Source: JABCPH02 sp963524305 (GTDB lineage: Bacteria > Fusobacteriota > Fusobacteriia > Fusobacteriales > Leptotrichiaceae). Taken from it: a DNA stretch of 34,572 nucleotides. Below, in pieces: positions 33,360-34,572 of this stretch (its first letter is position 1; every line of letters begins with the position of its first letter). Position numbers and translations under genes: made by a program. The stretch covers positions 1 through 34,572 of the forward strand of contig CAURGH010000019.1 in the NCBI GenBank assembly GCA_963524305.1, in the 5' to 3' direction. The notes beneath the pieces were generated by a model, which was not told where the DNA came from, did not search any database, and saw only the letters and a program-made list of their open reading frames with translations.

Positions 33360-34442
33360 ATGACAAAAAGAACGGATAAATTAGAAAAAATATTAGGTGA
33401 ATTAAATGTTGATGGAATTTTTTTGACAAATTTGTATAATTTGAGATATTTTGCTGGATTTACAGGAACTACTGGAGTGGCTTTGGCTACGAAAAAAGGA
33501 AACTATTTTTTCTCGGACTTTAGATACAGAACTCAAGCGGAAAAACAAGTAACACCAATGGGATTTAAATTTGTGGAAGTAACAAGAGGTTCGTTGCAAA
33601 CTGTTGGAGAATATATTGAAAAACTGGGATTGAAAACAATTGGGTTTGAAGATAAAGACGTGACTTTTTCTTTATATCAAACAATAAAAGGAATTTTTAA
33701 AGCTGATTTGGTTCCTGTTGGAGAAAAATTAATTTTTGAGAGAATGGTTAAAACAGAAGAAGAAATTGAAACTATAAAAAAGGCGATTGAAATAAGTGAT
33801 ACTGCATTTTCTGAAGTTTTGAAAGTGATTAAAGAAGGTGTTTCTGAAAAAGAATTGGCTGGATATATGGAATATGTTCAAAGAAAATTAGGTGCTGAAG
33901 ATAGATCATTTGATACAATTTTGGCTAGTGGGTATAGAAGCGCGATGCCACACGGTGTAGCAAGTGACAAAAAAATTCAAAAAGATGAATTTATTACGAT
34001 GGATTTTGGTGCATACTACAATGGTTATGTTTCAGATATGACAAGAACAATTTATTACGGAAATAATATTACATCTAGACATAAAGAGATTTATAATACT
34101 GTTTTGGAAAGTCAATTATTAGGAATAAATACTGTTAAAGCTGGAATGAGATCAGATGAAGTGGATACTGTTGTAAGAAACTTTTTTAATGAAAAAGGAT
34201 TAGGAGAAGCATTTGGTCACGGATTAGGTCATGGAATTGGAATAGAAATTCACGAATTACCATATTTATCAAAAATGTCACAAATTGAATTGAAGGAAAA
34301 TATGATTGTAACTGTTGAGCCAGGACTTTATTTTGATGGATGGGGTGGAGTTAGAATCGAAGATGATGTTGTTGTGACAAAAGATGGATGTGAAGTATTG
34401 AATAAGAGTCCAAAAGAATTGATAATTTTAGAAGCTAAATAA
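33360..34442 (+). CDS. pepP: Xaa-Pro aminopeptidase, M24B family
   Basis: Removes N-terminal residues that precede proline. 360 residues, with an N-terminal creatinase-like domain (1-125) and a pita-bread catalytic domain. All five metal ligands are in place: Asp215 and Asp226 in DFGAYYNGYVSD, His291 in GHGLGHGIG, Glu320 in VEPGLY and Glu334 in VRIEDD. The compact size fits the Firmicutes/Fusobacteria YqhT/PepQ-like group, so a prolidase label is the main alternative. The gene ends about 75 bases before the right-edge insertion-sequence end. Confidence 0.9.
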   Translation: MTKRTDKLEKILGELNVDGIFLTNLYNLRYFAGFTGTTGVALATKKGNYFFSDFRYRTQAEKQVTPMGFKFVEVTRGSLQTVGEYIEKLGLKTIGFEDKDVTFSLYQTIKGIFKADLVPVGEKLIFERMVKTEEEIETIKKAIEISDTAFSEVLKVIKEGVSEKELAGYMEYVQRKLGAEDRSFDTILASGYRSAMPHGVASDKKIQKDEFITMDFGAYYNGYVSDMTRTIYYGNNITSRHKEIYNTVLESQLLGINTVKAGMRSDEVDTVVRNFFNEKGLGEAFGHGLGHGIGIEIHELPYLSKMSQIELKENMIVTVEPGLYFDGWGGVRIEDDVVVTKDGCEVLNKSPKELIILEAK

Positions 34443-34516
34443 GTCTTAGATTTAATAAGTAAAAATGTGAAAATAATCTAGTAAAAGAATTATTGAATAT
34501 ATTTATAAAAAATTGT

Positions 34517-34572
34517 GGGGGTGTGTAAAAATTTTTGTGTAAACCTCTAAATAATATATGGTAAAATAACTA
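34517..34572 (+). mobile_element. Terminal end of an IS256-family-like insertion sequence (body off the right edge)
   Basis: GGGGGTGTGTAAAAATTTTT followed by GTGTAAAC aligns with the inverted end at 28-54, and the following AATAATATATGGTA is shared too, pointing inward to an element that continues beyond the window. With the left-edge end, the window is bounded by two outward-facing ends of related elements. Confidence 0.6.

Noticed and set aside
1..34572. The segment as a composite transposon
   Set aside because: The interior is mostly essential housekeeping genes and the flanking copies look diverged; chance flanking is simpler.

Overview
The window is very AT-rich chromosomal DNA from a bacterium. 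AT-biased codons, AAGGAGG-type ribosome sites, TTGACA/TATAAT promoters and U-tailed hairpin terminators are used throughout. FabV in place of FabI-type enoyl reductase, the tmk-hisS-aspS order and an OpuC transporter with a fused receptor fit a Fusobacteriota member, most likely Leptotrichia-like. That placement is recognition, not a database result.

Layout. (1-300) An IS256-type insertion-sequence end that runs off the left edge, a solo relic end, and a bidirectional terminator. (302-2203, minus) fabV and a hypothetical gene. (2480-8100, plus) tmk, hisS, a DUF554 membrane protein, aspS, a zinc-ribbon protein and a secreted hypothetical. (8240-12327, plus) A tight three-gene cassette: an ABC/OLD-like AAA ATPase, a small protein with a PD-(D/E)xK-like signature, and a single-chain DUF262-DUF1524 (GmrSD-like) nuclease. 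This is the best candidate for an undescribed defence system. (12611-15289) leuS with its own promoter. (15354-15934) A toxin-antitoxin pair with a Doc-type toxin. (15972-18611) An NmrA/QorB-like oxidoreductase and two tandem Cof-type HAD phosphatases. (18751-19973, minus) A membrane J-domain protein and a small membrane partner. (20162-22934, minus) A marR-opuCA-opuCB/C osmolyte-uptake operon behind three phased operators. (23164-25299, plus) mnmA and a branched-chain aminotransferase. (25300-26422) A 1.1-kb gap that is mostly featureless AT-rich DNA but holds a well-formed small RNA gene near 26089-26160. (26423-34442) A BaiN/HI0933-type flavoprotein, two minus-strand membrane-protein genes (one frameshifted), a Lon-type protease without the N domain, a Sm_multidrug_ex membrane protein, a COG2509 flavoprotein and an M24 aminopeptidase. 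(34517-34572) A second IS256-type end that runs off the right edge.

Most of the window is housekeeping: translation (three aminoacyl-tRNA synthetases and a tRNA thiolase), nucleotide and lipid synthesis, and osmoprotection. The accessory load is concentrated on both sides of leuS (ATPase/nuclease cassette, Doc module) and at the two IS-bounded edges. No tRNA, rRNA or CRISPR array was seen.
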